From: an uncultured Lachnospiraceae bacterium
GTDB taxonomy: Bacteria > Bacillota > Clostridia > Lachnospirales > Lachnospiraceae
DNA: 36,973 bases
Assembly (NCBI GenBank): GCA_902774725.1
Contig: CACYJP010000004.1
Span: 1 to 36,973, forward strand
Direction of reading: 5' to 3'
In this document: positions 1 through 7,852 of the stretch, one piece after another
Layout: each line of letters opens with the position of its first letter
Position numbering within the stretch: the first letter of the stretch is position 1
Notes under the pieces: generated by a model
What the model was told of the DNA's origin: nothing
What the model saw: only the letters and a program-made list of their open reading frames with translations
Databases searched by the model: none
Position numbers and translations under genes: made by a program

Positions 1-1
1 C

Positions 2-40
2 ACCTTGGATGTAGTTAAACAGTATATCCAAAATCAATGA
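2..40 (+). CDS. Possible C-terminal tail of an IS200/IS605-type transposase (TnpA), cut by the window edge
   Basis: A frame open from the left edge ends at a TGA at 38-40 and encodes TLDVVKQYIQNQ. IS200/IS605 TnpA proteins commonly end in a closely similar helix (of the type VVKQYIENQ), so this may be the last 12 residues of such a transposase. The following bases, about 45-80, hold a weak hairpin (CCACG at 54-58 against CGTGG at 75-79), and subterminal hairpins are usual at the ends of these elements. Only 12 residues are visible, so this is a suggestion. If right, the element ends just before the ribosome binding site of the next gene. Confidence 0.35.
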   Translation, partial: TLDVVKQYIQNQ

Positions 41-111
41 GCAGGCCATTCACCCACGCCCATTAAATAATGAACGTGGTACTCTGGCTAAAGGATAGAA
101 AGGAGACTTGT

Positions 112-975
112 ATGAAGAGAAGTAAGGTATTTAATCTTCTTATAAGACTCATAGTTGTAAGCATTGCCTCAATTGTTATGGCAATGAATATCAATTCTTT
201 CGTTCACACCGGCGGGCTGCTGCCCGGTGGTGCGAGTGGTCTTACTCTTCTTATTCAGGAAAGCATGAGAAAATTCCTCGGGATCAAGCTTTCCTATACT
301 CTTATCAACCTTTTGATAAATGCAATTCCGGTTTATATAGGCTTTAGATTTATAGGTAAAAAGTTTACGATGCTGTCGTGCTGGGTAATAGTTCTGACGA
401 GCGTGCTTACTGATATGCTTCCTTCAGTCGTTGTGACTGAGGATATAATGCTCATCAGTATATTTGGAGGACTGATAAACGGCTTTGGAATAAGTCTTTG
501 TCTTCTGGCAGACTCGACCAGTGGAGGAACGGATTTTATTGCGATTTATATGTCGGAGAAGCGAGGGGTTGATTCCTTTTATATTCCGCTTGTAATAAAT
601 GGTTTTATTCTTGCTGCTGCCGGACTTATGTTCGACTGGGACAAAGCACTTTATTCAATCATATTCCAGTTTGCTTCGACTATAGTCATCAGAATTATGT
701 ATAGAAAGTATCAGAAGGCTACACTTTTTATTATCACAAACAAGCCAAGAGCGGTCTGCGATGTGATACATGAAATCAGCAATCACAGTGCTACGGTTAT
801 AGACGGAGAAGGTTCATACGAGCATAGTGAGAGAAATGTGGTCTATTCGGTAGTCAATGCCGCAGAAGCAGGCAAGGTTGTGAATAAGATAAAAGAAAAG
901 GATAAGGAAGCATTTGTAAATGTTATCAAATCCGAAAGAATTCTGGGAAGATTTTATCAGAGACCGACGGATTGA
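112..975 (+). CDS. YitT family membrane protein (DUF161/DUF2179)
   Basis: An integral membrane protein of 287 residues. The first ~185 residues form several hydrophobic helices with the family-typical Gly-rich segment GGLLPGGASG near residues 34-43 and the GLINGFGISL and TSGGTDFIA segments further on. The last ~75 residues form a soluble domain of the DUF2179 type (KATLFIITNKP onward). The family is widespread in Firmicutes; its substrate is not established. The ATG at 112 is preferred because AAGGAGA lies just upstream; an in-frame ATG at 70 has no ribosome binding site. It stands alone, followed by a promoter for the next gene. Confidence 0.85.
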   Translation: MKRSKVFNLLIRLIVVSIASIVMAMNINSFVHTGGLLPGGASGLTLLIQESMRKFLGIKLSYTLINLLINAIPVYIGFRFIGKKFTMLSCWVIVLTSVLTDMLPSVVVTEDIMLISIFGGLINGFGISLCLLADSTSGGTDFIAIYMSEKRGVDSFYIPLVINGFILAAAGLMFDWDKALYSIIFQFASTIVIRIMYRKYQKATLFIITNKPRAVCDVIHEISNHSATVIDGEGSYEHSERNVVYSVVNAAEAGKVVNKIKEKDKEAFVNVIKSERILGRFYQRPTD

Positions 976-1040
976 TTTGATACATAAAATTCAATGAGTA
1001 ATAACGAATTTTTATGCTTTAGTTTGTGTACCTTATGTGA

Positions 1041-1046
1041 TATAAT
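1041..1046 (+). promoter_or_regulatory. Probable -10 box for the AAA ATPase gene
   Basis: A perfect TATAAT lies about 70 bases before the ATPase start, in an AT-rich gap after the YitT gene. No good -35 is seen at the right spacing (TTTAGT at 1018-1023 is the best), so the promoter is supported mainly by its -10. Confidence 0.45.
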
Positions 1047-1116
1047 AATCTAGTGCTACGGCGCAGTGCTCTGCACCGTTTGCATACAAATATAATGTAC
1101 GGGCGTGGTGGAAAAA

Positions 1117-2670
1117 ATGGTAATAAAAAATATTCAAAGTATGATTTCAGAGTGTATCTCGTATGCTGATGAGATACAGAACAATCCTAACATTTATCCA
1201 AGTGATTCAAAAATGCAGCTCAAAGATCTCCTGAGATATGACATGATGATTTTTCTTGGATATCTTTATGAACCGGAAAATCCGAATTTCCCAGATCAGA
1301 TGGAGTATATCAAAACCAATCTCCGAATGATCCTGTCTGAGGAAAAATTTCTTGCACTTGTAGAGACCAAGTGTGCAGATCCTAGATTCTTAACTGAGGC
1401 TCCAAAGTCACTTTCTTACTTTATCAATGCTGATCGTGATACGGAGATGAATAAGACTGCAGCAAGTGTTGCAAGATCTAAGTTTATTGTTGATGCATTT
1501 AGAAAACTCGGTGAAGGTTTTATTGCATATGACGATGTAAAGGAAGCAACTAAAGAGATCGGGGATCTGCGCACAGCAACTTTTTCAAATACTGCTAATC
1601 CTGATCTTGAGACAATCACTTCATTTGATGAGAAAACCGGTGAGTTTGTTTCTAAGAAGGCTATCGGTATTTCAGGACGTAATATCCAGAAGAAGGCTGC
1701 TACAGACGTTTCCGAATTCCTGAACTTCAAAAAGGAAGAGGATGATGAAGGTAAGGTCTTCAAGCGTGGTGAAGGACGTGTCGGCGGTAGAAGAGGTCGT
1801 AAGGATGAGGCTGAGGAAATCGAGAAGTCTCTGGATGAGCTTATTCATGAGCTGCAGGCACTTATCGGACTTGGTTCAGTTAAAGAGGACGTTATGCACC
1901 TCATTAACATCATCAAGGTTCGTAAGCTTCGTGAGATGAGAGGCTATAAGAGAGTTGAGATGTCTTTCCACCTTGTATTTACAGGTAACCCTGGTACAGG
2001 TAAGACAACAATTGCTCGTCTCCTTGCAAAGATATATAAGCAGCTTGGACTTGTTAGTAAAGGTCAGTTTATCGAGGTTGACCGTTCCGGACTGGTTGAT
2101 CACTTTGCCGGTGGTACAGCTCTTAAGACAACCAATGTAATTAACCGTGCAATCGGTGGTATCCTCTTTATCGATGAGGCATATACACTGACACATAAAA
2201 AGGATTCAGGAGACTATGGTCAGGAGGCAATCGATACACTCCTCAAGCGTATGGAGGACGATCGTGATGACTTCATCGTAATCGTTGCCGGATATACAAA
2301 TGAGATGACAGAGTTCATCGAGTCAAACCCTGGTCTCAAGTCAAGATTTAATAAGTACATCTACTTCCCTGATTATAACAGTGGAGAGCTGATGGAGATC
2401 TTCAAGTACATGTGTAAGTCAAATGATTATATCCTTACACAGAGTGCTGCGGATGTTGCAGAGACCTATCTGAGAGGTATGTCTGAGCAGAAGAAGGATA
2501 ACTTCGCAAATGCTCGTCTCGTTCGTAACTATTTCGAGCGTTGCGTTGATAGACAGGCAACTCGTATCATCGCTGATGAGAACATTAACGACGATGATCT
2601 TATTACTCTTCTTCGTGAGGATATGGTTGAAGATACTTCAGCAGGTGCACTTACAAAGAATGATGATTAG
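1117..2670 (+). CDS. AAA+ ATPase of the CbbX/SpoVK (CbxX/CfqX) type
   Basis: About 517 residues. The N-terminal ~235 residues are unrecognised and end in a charged, Arg/Gly-rich linker. The C-terminal half is an AAA+ ATPase: Walker A GNPGTGKTT near residues 290-298, Walker B ILFIDEAY near 348-355, a sensor segment VIVAGYTNEM and an arginine-finger region LKSRFNKYI near 408. The layout is that of the CbbX/SpoVK family, whose members remodel protein targets. SpoVK acts in sporulation and CbbX on Rubisco, but neither partner is visible here, so the target is unknown. The ATG at 1117 follows GGTGG; a GTG at 1105 would add four residues. Codon use in the ATPase half leans to CGT and CTC, as in well-expressed genes. 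Confidence 0.85.
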   Translation: MVIKNIQSMISECISYADEIQNNPNIYPSDSKMQLKDLLRYDMMIFLGYLYEPENPNFPDQMEYIKTNLRMILSEEKFLALVETKCADPRFLTEAPKSLSYFINADRDTEMNKTAASVARSKFIVDAFRKLGEGFIAYDDVKEATKEIGDLRTATFSNTANPDLETITSFDEKTGEFVSKKAIGISGRNIQKKAATDVSEFLNFKKEEDDEGKVFKRGEGRVGGRRGRKDEAEEIEKSLDELIHELQALIGLGSVKEDVMHLINIIKVRKLREMRGYKRVEMSFHLVFTGNPGTGKTTIARLLAKIYKQLGLVSKGQFIEVDRSGLVDHFAGGTALKTTNVINRAIGGILFIDEAYTLTHKKDSGDYGQEAIDTLLKRMEDDRDDFIVIVAGYTNEMTEFIESNPGLKSRFNKYIYFPDYNSGELMEIFKYMCKSNDYILTQSAADVAETYLRGMSEQKKDNFANARLVRNYFERCVDRQATRIIADENINDDDLITLLREDMVEDTSAGALTKNDD

Positions 2671-2697
2671 AGAGAATATATGAAAGATCTATGAATA

Positions 2698-2723
2698 GTG
2701 GGGACTGGAATTCCAGTTCCCAC
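2698..2723 (+). promoter_or_regulatory. 26-bp near-perfect palindrome upstream of the dehydrogenase
   Basis: Bases 2698-2723 read GTGGGGACTGGAA and then its reverse complement, with one G.T exception in 13 pairs. As RNA this is an 11-bp stem with a 4-nt loop; as DNA it resembles an operator for a dimeric repressor. No T-run follows, so it is not a classic terminator. It lies between the ATPase stop and the preferred dehydrogenase start. Confidence 0.6.
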
Positions 2724-2750
2724 TTATACGATAAGAATGGAGATGGGGTT

Positions 2751-3869
2751 ATGGGTGAAATAAAAGAAACCAGACCTTTTGTTCCCTGGGATGTGATGAA
2801 CAGCTTTATGATCGATGCCTTTAAGGGGTATGGGGTTCCTGAGGAGGATGCGAAGATCTGTGCTGATGTTCTACTTGAGTCTGATCGTAGAGGAATAGAG
2901 AGTCACGGATGTAACAGATTTAAACCGATATATATAGACAGGATAGTAAAGGGAACTCTGCTTCCTGTTACTGAGATAGAGATAATAAAGGAGACTCCGA
3001 CTACAGTTGTGATGGATGCTCATGATGGAATGGGTATGGTCGCAAGCTATAGAATGATGGAGAAGCTGATTGAAAAGGCTAAGACCTATGGAATGGCCGG
3101 TGGTGCAATAAAGAATTCCACTCATTACGGAATAGCAGGCTACTGGACATCTATGGCGAGCAAGGAAGGACTTGTCGGTGTTACCGGAACCAATGCAAGA
3201 CCTTCGATAGCTCCTACATTTGGAGTGGAAAATATGATGGGTACAAATCCACTTACATTTTCACTTCCTACTGATGAGGAGTTTGATTTCTGCCTTGACT
3301 GTGCTACTTCAATAGTGCAGAGAGGACGAATTGAGTATTATGCGAGAGAAGGTAAGCCTACGCCTGCCGGCACAGTTATTTCGGAAAATGGTGAGGCGCT
3401 TACAGACAGTGCAGAGGTGCTGAAGGCTCTCGTGGATGGAACTGCGGCACTTGCTCCACTTGGTGGTATAGGTGAAGAGCTGGCGGGTTATAAGGGCTAT
3501 GGCTATGCGGCAGTGGTAGAGATTCTGTCGGCTGCTCTTTCGGGCGGAAGATTTATGAAGGCACTCACGGGTGTGAGTGAGGATGGTAAGCCTCAGATGT
3601 ACGGGCTTGGACATTTCTTCTTTGTAGTCGATCCTGATGCATTTGTCGGAAGAGAAGAGTTTAAGAAGATAGCCGGGGACATATGCCGTGAGCTGAGAGC
3701 TTCGAAGAAGGCTCCGGGTGCGGAAAGAATCTATACTGCCGGCGAAAAAGAGTATGATATGTGGTTATTCAGAAAGGACAAGGGTGTTCCGGTAGGAGAG
3801 GCTGTCCAGAAGGATATAATCACTGTAAGGGATGCTCTGGGACTTGATTACAGGTTTGATTTTGAGTGA
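2751..3869 (+). CDS. Malate/L-lactate dehydrogenase family oxidoreductase (Ldh_2)
   Basis: A 372-residue protein of the Ldh_2 family (malate, sulfolactate and ureidoglycolate dehydrogenases), cytoplasmic NAD(P)-dependent enzymes that oxidise 2-hydroxy acids. Family segments are clear: SDRRGIESHG near residue 50, the NSTHYGIAGYW region with the catalytic His, GTNARPSIAPTFG, and MMGTNPLTFSLPT. Later GYKGYGYA and GLGHFFFVVDP match the family C-terminus. The exact substrate cannot be read from sequence. The ATG at 2751 is chosen because GGAGATGGGG lies just before it; a longer frame from 2691 would have to translate through the palindrome and has no good ribosome binding site. Confidence 0.85.
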   Translation: MGEIKETRPFVPWDVMNSFMIDAFKGYGVPEEDAKICADVLLESDRRGIESHGCNRFKPIYIDRIVKGTLLPVTEIEIIKETPTTVVMDAHDGMGMVASYRMMEKLIEKAKTYGMAGGAIKNSTHYGIAGYWTSMASKEGLVGVTGTNARPSIAPTFGVENMMGTNPLTFSLPTDEEFDFCLDCATSIVQRGRIEYYAREGKPTPAGTVISENGEALTDSAEVLKALVDGTAALAPLGGIGEELAGYKGYGYAAVVEILSAALSGGRFMKALTGVSEDGKPQMYGLGHFFFVVDPDAFVGREEFKKIAGDICRELRASKKAPGAERIYTAGEKEYDMWLFRKDKGVPVGEAVQKDIITVRDALGLDYRFDFE

Positions 3870-3965
3870 TTCCGTTGATGATATTTTTTGTAATGATAGG
3901 ATGAGGCTAAAAGAGCAGTTTATAAGTCTGCGGTAAGAGGAATACTTATCGGAGAAAATGAGGAG

Positions 3966-4184
3966 ATGCGCAGATATCAGATGCATAAGTCTCTTTCGGA
4001 AACAACTCTCGATGTTTACAGACAGTTTAAGAACATTGGCGCTTATCCAACTGACAGAAACGGCGAGAGTGATGCGAACAAGATAAATGAGTATGAGGAG
4101 ACTGCTTCGATCAGAGAAAAGCATAAGAAGAAAGAGGATTCTATTCAGGAGATTCCGCTTTTGTTCGCAGATGATGATGAATGA
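3966..4184 (+). CDS. Small charged protein of unknown function
   Basis: A 72-residue hydrophilic protein rich in Lys, Glu and Asp and ending in an acidic tail; I do not recognise the family. Start choice is uncertain: GGAG at 3951-3954 is 11 bases before the ATG at 3966, and a second ATG at 3981 is possible. The same frame stays open and protein-like back to about 3900 (DEAKRAVYK...ILIGENEE) until a TAG at 3897, but has no standard start there. The ATG at 3893 lies in another frame, so an upstream frameshift may have shortened an originally longer gene. Confidence 0.5.
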   Translation: MRRYQMHKSLSETTLDVYRQFKNIGAYPTDRNGESDANKINEYEETASIREKHKKKEDSIQEIPLLFADDDE

Positions 4185-4264
4185 TATCCTTGGAGAATGA
4201 TATCGTTGAATAATGATATCTTATAGTGAATGGTTCGCTAGCTTAGGTATGAAGGGATGGGGAC

Positions 4265-5218
4265 ATGGAAGATAAAAGATATGCGGTTCTTATAGATTCG
4301 GACAATATATCGTCTAAGTATATAGGCAGCATACTTGATGAGATGACGAAGTATGGTGTCGTAACCTATAAGAGAATATATGGAGACTGGACATCTTCGC
4401 AGGCTACTAAGTGGAAGAAGGAGCTGATGGAGAATTCAATAACTCCTATACAGCAGTTCAGAAATACAGTCGGAAAGAATGCGACTGATTCTACACTTAT
4501 AATTGATGCGATGGATATACTTTATACAGACAGTGTGGATGGCTTCTGTATAGTTTCCAGTGACGGAGACTTCACAAGACTTGCAAGCCGACTTCGCGAG
4601 TCAGGTATGCATGTAATCGGAATGGGAGAGAATAAGACACCTCGTTCCTTTAGAGCGGCATGTACAGTATTTACTGATCTTGAGCTTCTGCTTGATCAGA
4701 GTCTGGATGAGGCGGGAGATGATAAGTCTGCTTCAAAGACAAAGCGTAAGAAGAAGGCTGAAAATGTTATATCCCAGAAGGTTATCGAGAATGATATCAT
4801 TGAGATAATCACTGAGAATGATAACAGGGGAAGAGAGACCGGTCTTGGTGAGATAGGAAGCCGACTTCAGAAGAAGTATTCTGACTTTGATGTAAGAAAC
4901 TATGGATATAGTTCTCTGTCTACCTTTATTGATGAAACGTCCGCTTTCGATGTTAAGAAAAAGGACAGTACTGTTTTTGTTGCTCTTCATACTGATAAGG
5001 ATATGAAGAGGAAGGTTAAACACTTTACTATTGATACTGTAGCAGAGGCCGGAACTAAGGGTATAGAGCTTGGACTTCTGGGACAAAAAATTCATGATGA
5101 ATTCCCGAGATTCAATGCAAAAGAGTTTGGATATGCTACTTTGTCCAAGTTTATTTACGGAATAAAAGACCTCAAGGTAGAGAGTTCTGGGTCGAGTAGA
5201 AAGGTATATATAAGATAA
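4265..5218 (+). CDS. NYN-domain (PIN-like) putative RNase with two OST-HTH/LOTUS domains
   Basis: A 317-residue protein. Residues 1-145 form an NYN/PIN-like nuclease fold of the LabA/DUF88 group with the expected acidic residues: D11 and D13 (LIDSDN), D75 and D81 (TDSTLIIDAMD), and D100/D102 (SSDGDF). A Lys-rich linker near 153-165 leads to two OST-HTH (LOTUS) domains at about 170-241 and 250-316; both carry the F-x-x-x-x-F/YGY-x-x-L-x-x-F pattern. OST-HTH domains bind RNA, so an RNA-cleaving or RNA-regulating role is likely but inferred. A purine-rich AAGGGATGGGG precedes the ATG. The gene stands alone. Confidence 0.88.
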   Translation: MEDKRYAVLIDSDNISSKYIGSILDEMTKYGVVTYKRIYGDWTSSQATKWKKELMENSITPIQQFRNTVGKNATDSTLIIDAMDILYTDSVDGFCIVSSDGDFTRLASRLRESGMHVIGMGENKTPRSFRAACTVFTDLELLLDQSLDEAGDDKSASKTKRKKKAENVISQKVIENDIIEIITENDNRGRETGLGEIGSRLQKKYSDFDVRNYGYSSLSTFIDETSAFDVKKKDSTVFVALHTDKDMKRKVKHFTIDTVAEAGTKGIELGLLGQKIHDEFPRFNAKEFGYATLSKFIYGIKDLKVESSGSSRKVYIR

Positions 5219-5260
5219 AACATTTTGCATAAAAAAAATTGCATTTTTATAGATTTTTTG

Positions 5261-5289
5261 TTGTATTTCTATAAAGAGTGTGGTACAAT
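5261..5289 (+). promoter_or_regulatory. Sigma-A-like promoter upstream of murI
   Basis: TTGTAT at 5261-5266 and TACAAT at 5284-5289 are 17 bp apart. Transcription would start near 5296, leaving about 160 bases before murI, with a terminator-like hairpin inside. Confidence 0.5.
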
Positions 5290-5358
5290 AAGAACAGTTA
5301 AACGAGAGATCGTTTTTAAATAAGAATTTTAGTGTTTTATCATAATTTTTCCTCCAAA

Positions 5359-5399
5359 AGTCCAGAAGTCAAGTGGGGTATGACTTCTGGGCTTTTATT
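5359..5399 (+). terminator. Terminator-like hairpin in the murI leader
   Basis: A 13-bp stem (5359-5371 with 5381-5393, one G.U) with a 9-nt loop is followed by TTTTATT. It lies between the promoter at 5261-5289 and murI. It could end a small RNA of about 100 nt, serve as an attenuator for murI-thiG, or be a partial read-through terminator. Confidence 0.6.
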
Positions 5400-5455
5400 G
5401 TAAAGAGATATTTTGAGGCTGAGAAGCTGATGGAGGAGATAAGGAGTAACTATAA

Positions 5456-6262
5456 ATGAAGATAGGCATCTTTGATTCCGGAATAGGCGGATTGTCAGTG
5501 CTTGATGAGGCAGTTCACAGGCTTTCCGGAGTGGACTATATATTTTATGCTGATATAGATCATGTGCCGTATGGACTTAAAACGCCGGAGCAGATAACGG
5601 AGTATGTTGATGATATCGCGAAGTATCTGATAGAAAATGGTGTGGATGCGATAGTCATTGCCTGCAATACGGCAACATCGGTAGCAGCTAAGCGTCTTAG
5701 AAGTATGTACAGCATCCCAATAATTGGTATGGAGCCTGCGGTTAAGCCGGCTGTTCAGTTATCTGAACAAAATGGGAAGCGGGCGTTGGTTATGGCTACA
5801 CCGGTTACGATAAGGGAGAATAAGCTTAAAACTCTTCTTGAAAGGGTTGATAAGAATCATGTGGTTGATCTGCTTCCGATGCCCGGCCTTGTGAGGTTTG
5901 CAGAGAGTGGTGTTTTTTCCGGAAAAGAAGTTGAGGAGTATCTGGATGAACAGCTGGGAGTACTTGATAAATCAAAGTATGGAGCAGTTGTTCTCGGGTG
6001 TACACATTTTAATTATTTCAAGCAGGCGATAAAAAGTGCTTTTGGGGATATAACTCTATTAGACGGTAATGTTGGAACTATAAAGCAGCTGGCAAAGCTT
6101 TTGAATATTCCGATAAAATCAGACGAAGCGATTGAAAAAGAAGAAGCTATAGAAGAAAGCAGTATGACATTTATCGAATCAGGACGCGAGGTGGTGGATA
6201 TGTTTGGTAAGGCTAAGTATGAAGGACTGCTTGACTATCTGTCATCTGTAAGGGATTTATAA
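5456..6262 (+). CDS. murI: Glutamate racemase
   Basis: MurI converts L-glutamate to D-glutamate in the cytoplasm for peptidoglycan synthesis. The 268-residue length is standard. The N-terminus IGIFDSGIGGLSV carries the family Asp/Ser pocket; the two catalytic cysteines are C70 (IACNTAT) and C182 (LGCTHF), and YADIDHVPYG matches the usual YxxDxxxxPYG. An AGGAG-rich stretch precedes the ATG. It is followed after 18 bases by thiG and probably shares its transcript, although the pathways are unrelated. Confidence 0.95.
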   Translation: MKIGIFDSGIGGLSVLDEAVHRLSGVDYIFYADIDHVPYGLKTPEQITEYVDDIAKYLIENGVDAIVIACNTATSVAAKRLRSMYSIPIIGMEPAVKPAVQLSEQNGKRALVMATPVTIRENKLKTLLERVDKNHVVDLLPMPGLVRFAESGVFSGKEVEEYLDEQLGVLDKSKYGAVVLGCTHFNYFKQAIKSAFGDITLLDGNVGTIKQLAKLLNIPIKSDEAIEKEEAIEESSMTFIESGREVVDMFGKAKYEGLLDYLSSVRDL

Positions 6263-6280
6263 TTTGTAGGGGTGTAGTTT

Positions 6281-6997
6281 ATGGAGAAGGATGAACTCAT
6301 TTTAGGGGATTATAGGTTTACTTCCAGATTCTTTCTGGGATCAGGAAAAACTGCAAGGTATTCACAGGAACTGATCAATACTGCGGTTGATATAGCCGGA
6401 GTTCAGATGATATCAGTTGCGATAAAAACACTGGGGGATAAGGATAGTGTGCTTAATCATATCCCGGAGGGGATAGTCGTACTGCCAAATACGCTTGGCG
6501 CAACTTCGGCTGATGAGGCAATAAGCATGGCAAGAAGAGCAAGAGAAAAAGGGCTCGGAACCATGGTTAAAATAGAGATAATGAACGATTCAAAGTATCT
6601 GCTTCCTGACAATAAGGAAACAATCAAGGCAACAGATATTCTTGCAAAGGAAGGCTTTAAGGTTTTGCCTTATATCTATCCATCGCTTTCACTTTGTCGA
6701 AAGCTCGTTGAAGCAGGCGCGATAGGACTTATGCCACTTGCTTCACCAAGTGGTTCAAATAAGGGACTTGCAACGCGCGATTTTATTCAGGCGCTGATTA
6801 AGGAGATGGATGTTCCGATCATAGTGGACGCCGGAATAGGCAGACCATCTCAGGCCTGTGAGGCTATGGAAATGGGGTGTGCGGGAGTAATGGCAAACAC
6901 TGCTCTTGCAACAGCGGGAAACCAGTCACTTATGGCACAGGCATTTAAGAATGCAATAATTGCAGGACGTGAAGGCTATCTGTCAAGTAAGCAGTGA
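6281..6997 (+). CDS. thiG: Thiazole synthase ThiG-like protein, without other thi genes
   Basis: ThiG builds the thiazole phosphate ring of thiamine from 1-deoxyxylulose 5-phosphate, dehydroglycine and ThiS thiocarboxylate. The 238-residue protein has family landmarks in order: LPNTLGATSADEA near residues 68-80, the Schiff-base Lys K97 in MVKIEI, LLPD near 107-110, AIGLMPLASPSGS, and IIVDAGIGRPSQA with ANTALATA near the end. No thiS, thiF, thiH or thiE lies nearby. Some segments are more divergent than usual (SLSLCRKL in place of the usual DP-containing loop), so a related activity is possible. Confidence 0.82.
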   Translation: MEKDELILGDYRFTSRFFLGSGKTARYSQELINTAVDIAGVQMISVAIKTLGDKDSVLNHIPEGIVVLPNTLGATSADEAISMARRAREKGLGTMVKIEIMNDSKYLLPDNKETIKATDILAKEGFKVLPYIYPSLSLCRKLVEAGAIGLMPLASPSGSNKGLATRDFIQALIKEMDVPIIVDAGIGRPSQACEAMEMGCAGVMANTALATAGNQSLMAQAFKNAIIAGREGYLSSKQ

Positions 6998-7082
6998 TAG
7001 TATGCATTGACAGTAAGTAGTGATAGTAAGTAGTGGGGCTTGTAGACAGTAGTAATAGGAATAATCAGAAAAGAGGATAAAA

Positions 7083-7265
7083 ATGGCGACGGCAAATTCG
7101 TGTGAGTATTGTGCATATTTTATGTATGATGATGAGACTGAGGAGTATATCTGCGACATCAATATGGATGAGGATGATTACAGCAGACTTGTATCAAATC
7201 ATTTTAAAGAATGTCCTTATTTCAAGGATGGTGATGAGTACAAGGTTGTAAGACATCAGATGTGA
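7083..7265 (+). CDS. Small four-cysteine protein (DUF6472-like)
   Basis: A 60-residue acidic protein with cysteines at 7, 10, 24 and 44, spaced as if to bind one metal ion. It resembles the small clostridial family I know as DUF6472 (CEYCAYFMYDDETEEYICDINMDEDD then CPYF and DEYKVVR), of unknown function. AAGAGG precedes the ATG. Its stop overlaps the end of the convergent rhomboid gene by 10 bases. Confidence 0.75.
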   Translation: MATANSCEYCAYFMYDDETEEYICDINMDEDDYSRLVSNHFKECPYFKDGDEYKVVRHQM

Positions 7266-7852
7266 TTTTTGTTTTTCTTAAAATAGTAAAATGTATAAGA
7301 CAAAAGAAGTCCCATTAAGAATCCGCCTATATGAGCGTAGAAGTTAATGCTCTTATCAAGTATTCCTGGAATAAACATCAGTGCGATACCGACGATTGCT
7401 CTGTTTATAGGGAAGTAAGCTCTTGTCCTTCTGTCAAGGGCGAAGATTAAGATACATGAAACAATTCCAAAGACTGCACCTGAAGCACCTGCGCTTACTG
7501 TATTAGCGCCGGTGTTTTTTTCTATAAGCAGAGTGAAGAGATTTCCTGCAAGTCCGGATGTGATGTAGATGATAACGAACTTAAGCTTTCCGAAATATTC
7601 TTCTACATATGTGCCGATTGCAAAAAGTGCGACCATATTTCCGAACAGATGTTCGAATCCAAAGTGCAGGAACATGGCCGTAAATAATCGAAACCACTCC
7701 CCCTGTTCTAAAACAAGAGGAGTGGTCTGTGCACCAAACTTAATTGCAACTTCGCTGGAATCTGATCCACCGAATGCTGTTTCGATTAAAAATATAATAA
7801 CATTTATCGCTATAAGCGTATATGTCAGTACTGGTATATTTTTTGTTCTCAA
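7256..7852 (-). CDS. Rhomboid family intramembrane serine protease
   Basis: A six-helix membrane protease of about 198 residues. The catalytic pair is Ser124 in GASGAVFG and His174 in FYAHIGG; HLFGNM carries the helix-2 His and Asn (H68, N72) that form the oxyanion site. The start is inferred: the TTG at 7852 overlaps the pta stop (TTGA), with AGGAAGAG shortly upstream, so translation is probably coupled to pta. The open frame reaches an ATG at 7933, but that would place 27 implausible Cys/His-rich residues inside pta. Substrates are unknown. Confidence 0.85.
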   Translation of the reverse strand: MRTKNIPVLTYTLIAINVIIFLIETAFGGSDSSEVAIKFGAQTTPLVLEQGEWFRLFTAMFLHFGFEHLFGNMVALFAIGTYVEEYFGKLKFVIIYITSGLAGNLFTLLIEKNTGANTVSAGASGAVFGIVSCILIFALDRRTRAYFPINRAIVGIALMFIPGILDKSINFYAHIGGFLMGLLLSYTFYYFKKNKNHI

